From NCBI GenBank assembly GCA_028554755.1, contig JAPTOF010000019.1:3420001-3484000 (forward strand): DNA of 64,000 nucleotides. Direction: 5' to 3'. Shown here piece after piece: positions 34,998-47,500 of the stretch (its first letter is position 1; each line of letters opens with the position of its first letter). Origin of the DNA: Cordia subcordata (taxonomy: Eukaryota; Streptophyta; Magnoliopsida; Boraginales; Cordiaceae). The notes beneath the pieces were generated by a model that searched no databases, had not been told where the DNA came from, and worked only from the letters and a program-made list of their open reading frames with translations. A program made the translations under genes and the position numbers.

Positions 34998-36577
34998 AAC
35001 AGTTATGTGGCTGGTAACCTATTCGTCCAAACTGACCAACCTAGAGATTTCTGCATCTGGCTATGTCCGAGTATAATAAGATGAAAGCAATGTGCCACGG
35101 ATTCTTCGCCATGAAAGTGTCTACTTGCATTATTGTTGGGGCCGTGATATCTGTAATGCCCATGACTGATGGGGAGATGTCTCTACTTTGTATAGGTTCC
35201 TATAATATGGTCATGAACGAGTTTAATGGTGGTTGAGAAGCGAAAACTGTTTGAGTACCAATAATTTATACCCGTTAAATTTTGCTCATAATATTATGAA
35301 TAGATTTACTAGTGAATACTTTTACTTCTTTTCCAGTAAAATTGAACTTCATTAAGATATAAAAACGTTAACCTACTGATATTTTGCATCCAATCAAGTG
35401 GAGGTTTGATTCATGGACACTTGTTTAGTGATATAATAGTCTGCTACTTTGGTTGTCTTTTTATTTACAAACTGGAACTGGGAATATCAATAGGCTTGGA
35501 GAAATCAAGGATGTTGTCGACAAGAGCTTCATAGATGATTTCTAAGTAGTTGTCTCTATTGCCTTCGTTTGAGAATTTAAAATCTTTTTAGTTTATACTT
35601 CTTAAAGTGTCTTCAAAAAAAAAAAAAAAAACCTTTCATTGAAAATAGTCATTTCAAACGGGCCCTAAATCATTTTTTATCTCTTGACTAAAGAAAGAAA
35701 TGTCTGTGTCTACAATAAAAGTACTCACTGCACGGATGTACTCACATGAAGATCAATAATTGATCAGAAAAAGAGAAATGAAGTAGAATCCACCCACAAG
35801 TAACTATTTACTCGGCATTAGACAAGTGTAGGCATCATCCGCCAAGTAACGGGGGATATAAAGATTAAGTTCTGTGCAATACACACACCAATCGGTATAT
35901 ATACACGAAAGGGCCTTTAATTTCTCCAGAAAAAGAGAGATACCAATAATCTTATATCTTAACCAGATGGTTCATTTCTAGGTAAATATAACAAGTCGAG
36001 GACTCGAAAATAAACTTCCATTTGAGTAAAATAAATGAAATATTTTTGTGATTCCTCCGTTTGTTCGTTGTAGAGGACAATTTGACCAGGCCATGTAATG
36101 ACAAGTTCACCTCGCATAGACCAGGCACGAGAGGTACGTGATGAGTGTCACCAAACAATATTATCAGAGCCCAAATTATCTTTCATTGATAGGACCTTGT
36201 GAGGCCTATAACTTCGCTTATACTTTTCCTGATCGAAGCACTGAATAAAAAACCCATGAAGTTTTCGACTTAAATTAGATGCATCTCCAGATCCCTTGTG
36301 ATCGTCGCATGAAGCACAAGTTTTTCGAGCTTCTTGTGGTTGTCTCTTTCGTATCTGTGGATATATTTTTTGTTTTTTGGCGGTTAATACAATAACAACG
36401 GCTTTACACTAACAGCCCACGTCCAACGTAAATGTAAATGACCAAAGGGTGTGTAAAAGTTGTAACCAATTAATGTACGGTGATATCAAACATCTTGCTT
36501 GCAAGAAACGTCCAAGAAACCACCATATCCACTGCTTCATCGCCTTGAAATGAGGTGCTTCAGTCTCCAGAGTACTC

Positions 36578-39015
36578 ATGGATAACAAGAACGTCCAAAT
36601 CTCTAGGACAAAAAGGTTTCGCCAGTGGTTTAAGAGAAAGAACAAGAGAGCTGATCCATTTTATCATTCAACTGAGCTTTCAGGTCTACAATTCATACTT
36701 TTTATTACCTCAAACCGTGTATTACTGTTATGTTCTCCCTGAGGCTTAGTTCATTGTGGTAGTTGGTTTCTGCAGATGGTGATGAAGACACTAATGATGA
36801 TTACGAGGATGATGCATTTGTTAGGTCGATGCAGATGTCTCCCTGCATTTTAGCCAATGATTTAAGGCAAGTACTCCATAGATTCTGATGTCTGGGGTCT
36901 TGATTGTAGATTTTGCGATCTAGAATTAATCTTCGGTAGAATGTTTAAAGAATTCGCTGCTTAATCGTCATTGATCTTTCTTGGACTTGCAGAGTGTTTG
37001 TGGGCACTTGGAATGTTGCAGGAAGGTCACCTGTAGGAAGCTTAGCTGTGGACTTGGATGAATGGCTAAATCTTAAAGACGCAGCCGACATTTATGCCCT
37101 TGGGTACGTTCATAAGATTCATCTTGACAAGCATTCTATAATTTCAATTTTATTTCCTCCTTAGAGTTTTGGTTTATCATCTAATGGGAAAGATTTCTCC
37201 ATGCAGATTTCAAGAAATTGTTCCTCTGAAGCCAAAAGCTGTAATTGGGGCAGAAGACCCAACGGAAGCCATCAACTGGAATTTGCTTATAGGGAAAACT
37301 CTAAACGACAAATATGGGTGTCCTTGGCTAACACCTATGTTAAATCCTATGACCAGTGACAACTATCAGTACATTGCTCCTGAATCAGAAAGCAGAGTCA
37401 ATCAATCTACAACTCCAATGAAAAATCAGTTGCAGGCTCAATCTAAGCAACGAAATTCAGGCAGTAGGTACAAGTTAATCGCGAGCAAGAAGATGGTTGG
37501 AGTTTTCATAAGCGTTTGGATGAAAAGGTCATTGCTCAAGAGTTACAATGTATCAGGTGTGAAAGTATGCTCAGTGGGTTGTGGAATAATGGGGTATTTG
37601 GGGAACAAAGGTTCAGTTTCAGTCAGTATGTCAATCGAAGGAACAAGCTTTTGCTTCACAACTGCTCACCTGGCTTCTGGTGAAAAGCAAGGCGATGAAG
37701 GGAAAAGGAATCACCAAGTTGTGGAGATTTTTAGGCGAACATCGTTCCCCAGGCTCCCCCAAGACTTTCAAAATCATCATCCACTTACCATATTCGGACA
37801 CGAGTAAGTGGTCCTTCCAACTAAAGTGAGAGAACAGAGGAAAGAGAGTTACAGTTAATCACAATTGCCTACTATTTATTCTGTGAAGCAAAGATTTCAT
37901 TTTAGTTCACACAAAAACTAATTTTATAGCAAGTAGGGCAAAGGAACAGCTAGAGTTAACACGTTAAGATAACAAACATGAAAGTCAGACCTAAGAAATC
38001 CATATGAGACTAGACATTGACAATTAAGTGTTTTATTTGTTGAACAGTCAAATATTCTGGTTTGGCGATCTCAATTATAGACTATATCTGGAAGACAATT
38101 TAGCCAGGCAGTTGATAAAGAAGCAGGATTGGAGAGCGCTGCAAAATTTTGATCAGTTACAGAAGGAACTGGAAGAAGGTGGAGTATTCCAAGGTTGGAG
38201 AGAGGGGGATATAGAATTTGCACCCACATACAAGTATTCAACGTCAAATTGCAATAGATATTCAGGTGGAGTTCCCAGAAGATCAGGAGAGAAGCAAAGA
38301 ACTCCAGCATGGTACAACACTCATACATTCTCTGATGTGCATCTTCCGTTAAGGCTTACTTACCTGGTTTCCATAAACTCCTAATGACCAGGTCCTTGGT
38401 CACATATAGTATCAAAACTCACACCCTAGAGAATAGCCCTCTCTAGTCTCAGCCGCCTCTCTCCCCCCACAAACACCCCCCCACCCCACGGCCGGCCCCG
38501 TGGAACAAATGTTTTATGCAAGTTCATTTTATGTCATCGAAACATTCTATGAGGGGACGTTGAACTGTTAGAGATGGGTAAATTGGACTTTTGTCTTTAT
38601 AAGAACTTTCACTTACGAAATGATTTGATGATATCAGGTGTGACAGGATTCTCTGGTATGGTAAAGGAGTGAAGCAACTTTCATATTTCCGCAGTGAAAG
38701 CAAGTTTTCTGATCATCGACCAGTTTCTGCTCTGTTCTCTTCACAGATTGAAGTTGTAAAGTGTGCTAATCCTAAGGTTGTCCCAATCCAACGTAGTATC
38801 ACCACTCCAACTCCCAGCAGAATCGTAAGTACTTTTGATCTTAGTCATTCTTTGTGGCAAGTCTACTCGCTTGTTGCATGATATATATGGTTCTTGACAC
38901 AATGCAGGGACAGGAGAAGGCTGAAGAAGAGGCTACGTCTACATTATTGTCATTGATTGCAGAAGATACTGAAGCTTTGCAAACATATATGCATGTTTGT
39001 AGATCCAAAAGATGA
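36578..39015 (+). CDS. Type I inositol-polyphosphate 5-phosphatase, seven exons
   Basis: I assemble join(36578..36683,36776..36866,36993..37103,37207..37803,38048..38311,38638..38824,38908..39015), 487 residues, all phases consistent. The enzyme removes the 5-phosphate from inositol phosphates and phosphoinositides, ending Ins(1,4,5)P3/PtdIns(4,5)P2 signals. Visible family motifs: [10 protein letters not shown] (67-76), [21 protein letters not shown], the catalytic [10 protein letters not shown] (305-314), CDRILWYG (391-398) and [10 protein letters not shown] (414-423). The basic N-terminus ([13 protein letters not shown]) is usual for plant type I members. Intron 2 has a GC donor (AG|GCAAGT at 36867), needed to keep VFVGTWNV in frame; the other introns are GT-AG. 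An earlier ATG near 36550 stops quickly. The gene is convergent with the coiled-coil gene 405 bases away. It appears intact. Confidence 0.93.
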
Positions 39016-39419
39016 CAAGAGATGCAGCTATATTGGACAATTATATTTCTCCAGATTATTTTGATCTTTTTAAACAATCCTGCGACCCCTACTGAGATTA
39101 AGCAACGTCCCTGAGTTAGTAGTATATTGCTGCTCAGTTAGACCACCAATTCGAAGAAGAAAGAACATGTGGAATAGAGAACCATATAGTGAGAAACTCT
39201 ATTTCACTACAACTTCCACACCATCAAAGCAATTAGGAAAATTGAATATATCACAACAATCAATGTCCCTTATGTGTGACCTGCAAAATATGGCTGTTAG
39301 GAGTCCTCATGGCAACACAAAACTTTTGCATAGAAAGAGTGCTATATGATAATACTCTAGCACAGTACATTCTCATCTACAGTTAGCCAAAAAAGTCTTC
39401 ATTTGATGATACCTGGAAG
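39016..39419. other. Short spacer between convergent genes
   Basis: This should hold the 3' UTRs of both the 5-phosphatase and the coiled-coil gene, possibly overlapping. No other feature is seen. Confidence 0.6.
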
Positions 39420-42403
39420 TCATTCTTGCACAAAGTTAGCATCATCGATTGCCTGCAGAAGACCACCCACTGCCTCTGAATTGTCTTTATGGCATTTGGG
39501 GCATAAGCATCTCTTCTGCAGCTCATCACCAAGGAAAGAAAAAAGTTCCTCAAGTGCAGATGTCTCCTTGTTTTCAGTCAAAGATACAATGACAATCGTG
39601 AAATATGAATTATGAGAACTTTGCTATAGCACCAAAAAAGACACACAAAGGTCAAAGACTGTTGATAGTCCATTTTGGTCCCTAGAAAAGGCTATAAAGC
39701 AATATCAGTTTGCTGCAGAATCTGGAATTTTATGTCCACTATTTCAGTTATGTTCTCATACAGTCGCCAGCAAAAGAAAAACATAATTATTTGTCTATGA
39801 GCTTAAAGTTTTGATCCTGTTCTGCATTCTTTAAGGCTTATTCCTTGATTTTGTAAATTAGACGTAGTCTATAAATTCATAGGAGTAGATAAGAGTGCTG
39901 AATAAGGATATTTAGTTAACTCCTGCAACTCAGTACTTTCTCTTGTTGCGGCCTCCATCAGTGATGCTTTTCGCTCCAAGTCACTTAACTCTGTCTGTAC
40001 CTATAGAAGTCTCACGTTTAGCAAAATATATCATCGTCAAGGAGAAAAACAATGATAGGAATAACAATCTAAGGCAATGAGCATATTGTCGTAAGTCTTT
40101 ATTAGGAAGTTGGGTAAACGAAATGTGTGTTTTTGAAGAGAGGATAACAAAATTTCTTTACCTGCTTGCAAAGATGCTGTTCAGTTTGGTATTCTTCTTC
40201 CAACTGATTAGTCCGGGATATGATTTCAGCAAGCTGATTTTCAAGATCCTTTGTGGCCGTTTCAGAATCCTCCATATCAACGTCTTTCGAGTCTGCTTTC
40301 AAAATGTAAAAGAAATTTTAGGCTTAATTTAGTTGGTAAGGAATACTACATTCTCGTGCCTGCACAATATTGAGTACAGATGAATGTGTCTTTCTCTTCA
40401 TGTGTGCCAGTGTGGGGGAGGGAAGAATTGGGAGAGCTTTAGGTTCCAATTGCCAAACCAGACGAGCAAAGTAGCAAACCCACTCCTACATCCCTCAAAA
40501 AACAAAAAGGTGCTTTACTTTATATTTCTGATTCGAAGGTATAAAAGCAGACCATTGTCTAATATTCTTCCACCGTCATAGTCTTTGTCAAAACCAGAGA
40601 TTACCAACTCTTGAAATTTCCTGAACCAAAGGATAGAAAATCAACTAATTATTTCCAAAGGCATAATAAAACTGAAGAAGGAATGTCAGAGCATTTGAAA
40701 TATATATATATATATATATCCTTAAACCAGGTACAGCAACTGGGGAAGCAGAGAATGAGGTGCATAATATGAAACATCCCTTTCCCATTTTTCTGTTATA
40801 TACCACCCATTAACCAGAATTCATAACAACATAACAGAAAAATAATTAGATAAGGCCTTTTAATTTACATAAGTTTAAGAAATTTGTCAGCAACAAAGCT
40901 CAACTTCCTCTCTAGGAAACACATTTCATCAGCTCAGGCGTTTGCAACAAGGGCAGCGCTCATCACCATATGTTACAAATGGTGACAGTCAAAACTACAT
41001 CAACCGCTACAATACTGAAAATAAACAAAGCCAACCTTATCTTCGCATTGAGCTCAAACATTTCACGGATAAATTCATCTCTGCATAATAAATGACAGAG
41101 AACCACAAAATGATGTGGTAAGTTCTTTGATTTGACAAAATTCCAAAAATTACAAATGGTCAATAAAAACTTAACAGAAAATAAAGGCAAAAGTTTATAC
41201 CGTGCGGCTCCTTGCTCATTCTTTGCATCATTCAGACATATTTCAAGTACACAGTCACATGAAACCAAATGAAAATGGTTACAAAAATTTAGAAATCCAA
41301 TAAAGGAATATCACAAGTATTGCATTTATATATTTGCAGATAAAAATAGATATTAAGGAGAAAAGAATATACTGCACACGCTATACGTTAAGCATTTCGA
41401 CATCAGCTCCAATTTCTGATATCTCATCATGAATCGAAGCTATCCTTGCCTATAATCAACATAAAACGTATCTAATATTTCAATTGTTTCAATATTCACT
41501 GATAATCTGATCAAATTTAATAATAATGTAATCAATAAGCATGATTCTTCAATAAGTTCACCTATAACCGAATCAAATTCAAGAGATATGTGTAATGCAT
41601 AGGCGGAGTCTTGAATATAATTAAGTCAGAGATGCAATAAATATGCTTTGTTTTCAATAGAATTCAACTATGCCGGATCAAAATTAACATAAATGCATTG
41701 ACTAAGCACAGTTTTCAGTAAAACTCACTAATAATCCAATCAAACTTAACAGATATGTAATGACTAAGCATAACTTTCAACAAAATTCAGTTATAAACTA
41801 ATCAAACTTAACCGCAATGTAACGACTATGCACAGTTTCCAATAAAAATCCACTTATAATCTTATCAATTTAACAGAAACTTGCAACTTGATCAAATCTA
41901 ATGGAAGTAAAATGAGTAAGTTTAGTATAGAATTCACTAAGAATTTAGTCAAATTTAACAGATATGTAAACAGTAAGCATAGTTTAACAAGAGAGAGAAA
42001 ACTGCCTCTAGGGCTTGCACGGAGGCCTCAACTACAGCTAATTCAACTTCATAGCCTTTAAGCTCTTGTTCAGTTGCTTCCTTGAGACGTTTCGCCTCTT
42101 CCAGCTCTTCATTTGCTGAATCCAGCTCCAATCGAAGCTTATCGATCTGCTTCTTCAGATTCGCAACTCTGTGCTCTGAAGAAATGGAGAGAACCGAAAA
42201 AATTAGATTGATCAACTTCAGTTATCAATGCAGCTGAATTTAATGAATAAAACACAAGAAATTACTTGAAATATATAGCTTAAATCATCGATCATAATGT
42301 GAATTTATTCAATTTAGCAGAAAATATCACCTCCTTGTGATTTCTCAGTGACGAAATCGCGAATTAGAGTTAGGAGTTGCTTCTGTGAATCGTTTCCCGC
42401 CAT
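39420..42403 (-). CDS. Coiled-coil protein of unknown family, about nine exons
   Basis: My best model is complement(join(39420..39618,39921..40000,40162..40295,40574..40620,41036..41080,41201..41220,41387..41449,42006..42175,42331..42403)), 276 residues, phases consistent throughout. The start MAGNDSQKQLLTLIRDFV is followed by a long heptad-rich stretch (HRVANLKKQIDKLRLELDSA to VEASVQALEARIA, about 25-105). A second coiled-coil segment follows (ENQLAEIISRTNQLEEEYQ, QTELSDLERKASLME). A C-terminal segment has FSFLGDELQKRCLCPKCH, with closely spaced Cys/His that could bind metal. I do not recognise the family; a structural or complex-scaffold role is only a guess. Weak points: the exon at 42006 ends at either a GC donor or a GT three bases later, the 20-base exon is very short, and the last acceptor is poor. 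Confidence 0.62.
40699..40720. repeat. (TA)n microsatellite in an intron
   Basis: A short AT-alternating run lies in an intron of the coiled-coil gene. Confidence 0.85.
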
Positions 42404-43171
42404 ATGCTTTTTGGAGTTCGTTTCCCCTTTTGGAAAAATCTGAGCGAAACAGAATGATTTCTCCGTTTTATAGGAACTTCTGCGTCCCGGGCTTTTTGTT
42501 TGCTCTATGGGCCAACGGGACTTTAACTGGACTTAACTTGGGCCCTTTAATGGGTTTCCACATGAGTCTAAAACAAACATGGCCCACTTTACGTACTTTC
42601 TCTCGAAACATTTGTTTCTTTTTCCTCTGACCGTGTCAAAGATTTATTTCATTTCATTGTTTAGTTAATTAGTATCAGTTGACCTGAAAGACCTTTGTAC
42701 TATGTTGCATATCCCACTAAGCACCTTTATGTTTCATTGTAATATCGCACAAGTTTTCCTTCAATTAATTAATAATTACTTTGACTATTATTTTAAATTG
42801 TTAAATGTACATATTATGCTTATTGCATTTTATTTCCCCTCTCTCTCTCTCTCTCTCACACAGTTTTTTTTGGTGGTGCGGAGCGGAATTCCAATAGATT
42901 TTCCTTTAATTCTAATCAAACTTTGCAAATATTATTGAACTTTATTGTCTTCATGAATAAGTCAATTTATAAATCCCAATTTCAAAAGAAAACTTTTACT
43001 AAAATTAACAGAAATTTGTACTGGTGAAAGTTTAAATGATGTCATGTGTAAATGAACAACTGAAATGAACAATATTAGTCTCGTTAAGAGAGGAATGTGT
43101 ATAAGATGGTTATGCGATGATTCTCATAATATAAACTTCTGTATTATTGTATAATGATTAAATGACGCATG
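42404..43171. other. Upstream region of the coiled-coil gene
   Basis: It contains the presumed promoter and 5' UTR of the minus-strand coiled-coil gene and a (CT)n run at about 42839-42858. No gene is seen. Confidence 0.5.
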
Positions 43172-43983
43172 CTGTGGCGGAGCCAGTCATTAGGTCAGGG
43201 GTGCACAGACACCTCTGGCTTTTTTTTAAAAAAAAAAAACAAAGAATAATCATTATTAGGTTTTATTATTTCTTTTGTAACGAGTGATCAATTTATGTAA
43301 AGTGCACTCTCACCTAATTGTGGAACATAATATCATAGGCATGTTTGGATTGGTTTTTTATAAAAGTACTTTTTTAATAATTTAAAACAAATTTGAAAAG
43401 TTAAAAATTTTGAATTTAAAAAAAATTGTATTTAACTTTTTTTAGAGTTTCAGCTTTTTTAAAAATTAAATCAAATTATTGTAAAAATAATTTAATTTTT
43501 TCAGAAAAAATTTTTTTTTCTTAAAAAAGCCAATTCAAATAGGCCCTATATATTACTTTTATTGTTTTTCAACCAAAAATAGAAAAAATTAAAATAGATT
43601 AAGACTAAAATATATATAATTCAGCATTTTGTTATGTTTGTGAGAAGCGAAAAACAGGAAACAAATTAAAAAAAAAAAAAAGCAAAAGTAGTAAGAGAAA
43701 AATAAACAAAAGAAATAATAGATAAATAATTACTTAGTCACTTACAAAAAGAGGGATGTATTTAGTAAAATTGACAATAAGTTAAATATTCAACAATTTC
43801 AAATTATGAGTCATGTCAAGATAATTATAAAATGTAATACTATTTATAATGACTATAATTATTTATTTATATTTTATGTATATATTAAGATGTCATTAAT
43901 ATATTAATTATTATATATTTTCTAATTAAATTTTTAAATATAAATGTGTATCCGCTACCCAAGGAGCACTGCTCCGCCACTCT
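43172..43983. mobile_element. Non-autonomous TIR element of about 0.8 kb
   Basis: The left end CTGTGGCGGAGCCAG and the right end GCTCCGCCACTCT are inverse of each other over GTGGCGGAGC. GCATG flanks both sides (43167-43171 and 43984-43988). The interior is strongly AT-rich, codes for nothing recognisable, and holds a nested MITE-like copy (43337-43547). The superfamily is not settled because the flanking duplication is short and the TIR imperfect. Confidence 0.5.
43337..43547. repeat. MITE-like repeat, copy E (best preserved)
   Basis: It starts GGCATGTTTGGATTGG and ends GCCAATTCAAATAGGCCCT, nearly perfect inverse ends of about 25 bases around an A/T-tract core. It lies inside the larger TIR element at 43172-43983. 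Confidence 0.7.
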
Positions 43984-44003
43984 GCATGCATTAGATTTGT
44001 CGT

Positions 44004-44581
44004 CATACTATGTGGTTTTGTAATAATGGAACGAATTTAATTTGATTCTACATACGGTGAGTTTTACATCACAAAAGATAAAAGTAAAAATCATAACTTG
44101 TTCTTTTTTTTTTTTTTGTAGTGAGAGAATATTCAGTTCTTGCTCTAATAGTACCTTTTTTTTTCCATATATACTCAACAAATGAAATAATAACGCCACA
44201 TGCTATTACAAGTCCATCTTTTATATTCAACGGGATGAGTGGTCGAGGTACCTTTTTGATTTGATTTTGCTGTTGCACTATGAGGTTTATAATAATAGAA
44301 TGAGCTTAATTTGATTCTACATATGGTGAATTTTACTATCATAAAACATAAAAATAGAAAACATAACTTGATTTTTTTTCCTATAGTGAGAGATTATTCA
44401 GTTCTTGCCCCTGTAATACCTTCTATTTCATATATATTTAACAAATGAAATAATGTTCTTGCCGTTGTAGTACCTTCTTTTTCATTTATATTAAACAAAT
44501 AAAAAAATAACATCACAGGCAATTACAAGTTCATCTTTTATAACCAAGGAGTTAGTCAGTGGTCGGGATACCTTTTGATTT
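44004..44581. repeat. Two diverged tandem copies of a 270-310-bp unit
   Basis: Both units run from a CACTATG(A/T)GGTTT-like start through TTAATTTGATTCTACATA(C/T)G, AGTGAGAGA, TATTCAGTTCTTGC and end CCTTTTGATTTG. Copy 1 covers about 44004-44272, copy 2 about 44276-44581. Copy 2 also has an internal duplication of a TTCTTGCC...AACAAAT segment. A weaker third piece (GGTCGGGGTACCTTTTG) lies near 44753. Confidence 0.75.
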
Positions 44582-47500
44582 GAGTTAGCGTATCAAACTC
44601 CCATTAAACTTGGAATTAACCCTATCAAATCGAGAATAGTAAAATATATGAGCTAGAGTATTAGGTTATATTAAACTTGAAACTAATTCATATCCAACTT
44701 GAAATGGTGAAAATAAGCCCTACAAACAAGTATGCTTCTCAACTGGTTGGTTGGTCGGGGTACCTTTTGCTTCTATCTTTCTTTTTCAGATTTTGGGTCA
44801 AGGTGGTGGGCTAGGGTGCTTTGAAGTAATGCGAAACAGCGAAGAGATTGAATGGGGGATAAATGATTCAATATTGAGTCCGGATGACACGGGGTCTGCT
44901 TTTAAGCACGCCTCAACTAAAGCTCCATCCAGACATGCCATGTAACAAAAATGAATTTTGAAAATCACGTTTCGAAATTCACATCTCAAATAAGTCGAGA
45001 TATAAATGATTCATCATATATAGCACATTATTATGTGCCATGAATTTAATAGCTAAATTTTTGTATGATAGAGACTTTATAAATACATAAGAAAAATCTT
45101 AATATTCAATACACAAATTATTATTACACGTATAAGTGAAGATTAGGACGTGATACGAAAAGTGAAAACTCAAATTTGAGTCGTTGAAATTATGTTTATA
45201 GTGTGAAAAATGAGCAAAGAGGCAGACTAATTAGTGCTAAATGCTGGGCACAGTTGGTAGCAAGCTTTGGGTTGGGGGAGTCCAATCCCACTCCATGGTC
45301 TCCAAAATGTGGAGCATTTGATCAAGATAAGATGAGCGGTGATTGAAATCTCGTTAATTCCGTTTTTTTATGGTATTACTTACCAATGGGAACAGATGAA
45401 TATCACTCTTAAGGTGATTATATTGTGAATAAATTGTAAATCTGTAGGGAGACTCTATAGCTAGGTGGTGATGGCATATGTGTTGCCGTACGTGCTTGGT
45501 TTCCTTCGGAACGTTGCTATCTTGCTTGACTGTATACGCACTCTTAACAAGCACAATTGCAGCATCCTTTGATGACAACTTTGACATCTCTGATGAGGTG
45601 TTGGGCACACAAACAAAGCCCCCTCTATATATCTTGGAAGTAATCATTTCCTTCAGGACATGTGCCTACTTGACGCTTCGAGGTGCATATTTGATCGTTA
45701 GTCACATTCCGATGCATCAATTTTATTATATTGTCACTTCATCAACGAAATGTTAGTTGACACTTGCGAGATCATTTAATATTTTTGAAGATTTTTTCTT
45801 TTTTTAGTTATATTATAATAATGACGTTACGAACATATATGTTTCACGCTTAGATATTCAGAAATCGTGATTTCGATGGCCCATTATCATTGAGTGTGGG
45901 AGAATAGAATGCTAAGACAGCGACCAGCAACACTCGTCCAATTGAGACAACTGTTTTTACCACGAGTTACTAAAACCTCTCGACATCATCAAACTATACT
46001 CTTGTGTACCCAACTAAATTTTTTTTTTCTGTTGTCATTCTGCTGGACGAATTTGTTTTATCTCTTTTCACCCTGACTCCACTTACATATGTCTGGTTAA
46101 CAAATCTATGCTGTTCTGGTTGCATCTCCGTCACGATTGTGACGAGTTTGCTCAGAGTTTTATTTTTATTTTTTTTGTGAGGCTCGTGAAATGGGAATGT
46201 CAAGAAGCAAATATTAATTGTTCACAGAGTAGGTATTTTCTAAAGCATATTCGGTGCGGGCATTGTGGGTGGCGTAAACTGTTGTCATCCAAATCAATCG
46301 GCGCATATCTTTTTTGGCTTGGTTAAAGTGGGTATAGAGAGGTCCCTTCTGTGCGCCCTAGGGAAGAGACAAACGAGCACTCGCAACTACAATGATATCC
46401 AGGCCACTGTACAGTTTAACATGCCAACCCCGCAAAATCTGCTCTTTCACAAATTTTCAATGGCATGCAGACTGCATTTTTTCCGTTCACTGACTAAGAG
46501 TTTTGCTAATTCAGAATCAGAGAGTAGTTTAAGTGCTTAAAATTATTTTCTTTAAGAGTCATAACATGAGTTCGAATTTTGTAAGGAATAGGGGTTGAGT
46601 TGGGGGCATGAGATTTATAATTAGAAAAGGAAAAGGGGGGAAAAAGAAAATGTGCCGACTTGTTATTGTCAAATATTTATTCTCTTATCATAAACCTTGC
46701 ATTGAGTATTGATTGACTTGAACATGCACTAAAGCACTAAAAGCGAGTTGCTAGGCTATAAGGTTTATATATCCTTAAGATGAATTATGATCGACCTCCG
46801 TAAAGTGAATTCTTTGTCATAAATAATTAAAAAACTAAAAAGTGAGAAGAAATATCCCTTCCAAGCAAAAGTTTTCAGTATTTCCTTTTGTTGGTCAAAT
46901 AGTTTAAAGTGTAATTGAATAAAAAAGTGTTTTACCAAATCCATGATTGTGAGAAATCCAAAAGAGATCTTTTAGATATGTTGAGGATTGCATTGCTTCT
47001 GTACTTATATAAAAAGATTCACTTTTTTTAACACTATTTATTTGTGGAGAAGATTTATTTATGGATCTTCTCCATAAATAAATAGTATCAAAAAAGTGAT
47101 AATATTGTAATAAATTTAAAAAAATGCATGATTATCAATGAAAATTTGTATAATATTTGTAATGGCAAGTGTATAATTTTTATATTTATCATGACACAAT
47201 ATAATTTTATATTTACTCTTTTCTTCTTTTTCCTTCCCTAACAAAATGATTTCTTTTTTATTTTCTTACTTTTTTCCTCTTAATCACGTATTTCAATTTT
47301 AATCTGTGGCAGATATTAATTTAAATTTTTAATGTTTTGAGTTTTGCAATAAAATGATTGGGTGTCAAAAGTCATAAAACTCAAATCATGTTAAGAGAAT
47401 TAGTTTGAGCTTCCGAGTTGAAAATTTTAATTTTTTGTTAATTAAAATAAAGGAAACTTTTCTATTAGATAATCTTATATCTGTTTTATCTTTTTCCCCC

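Larger units (their letters stand above)
33264..36577. other. Intergenic DNA between the DUF761 gene and the 5-phosphatase gene
   Basis: It holds a possible SINE-like segment (34240-34400), a MITE-like copy (34801-34997) and a truncated MITE-like end near 35590-35665 (CAAACGGGCCCTAA). I see no supported coding region. The last few hundred bases should contain the promoter and 5' UTR of the phosphatase gene. Confidence 0.5.

Noticed and set aside
36409..36645. 78-codon minus-strand frame before the 5-phosphatase start
   Set aside because: It overlaps the first exon of a well-supported gene on the other strand and has no motif.
44751..44945. Short frame with an EIEWGINDSILSPDDTG-type segment
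   Set aside because: No splice partner or homologous domain recognised; too little to support a gene.
45478..45756. 92-codon frame with a hydrophobic N-terminus
   Set aside because: It resembles a secreted peptide at first sight, but there is no conserved C-terminal motif and the rest is ordinary intergenic sequence.
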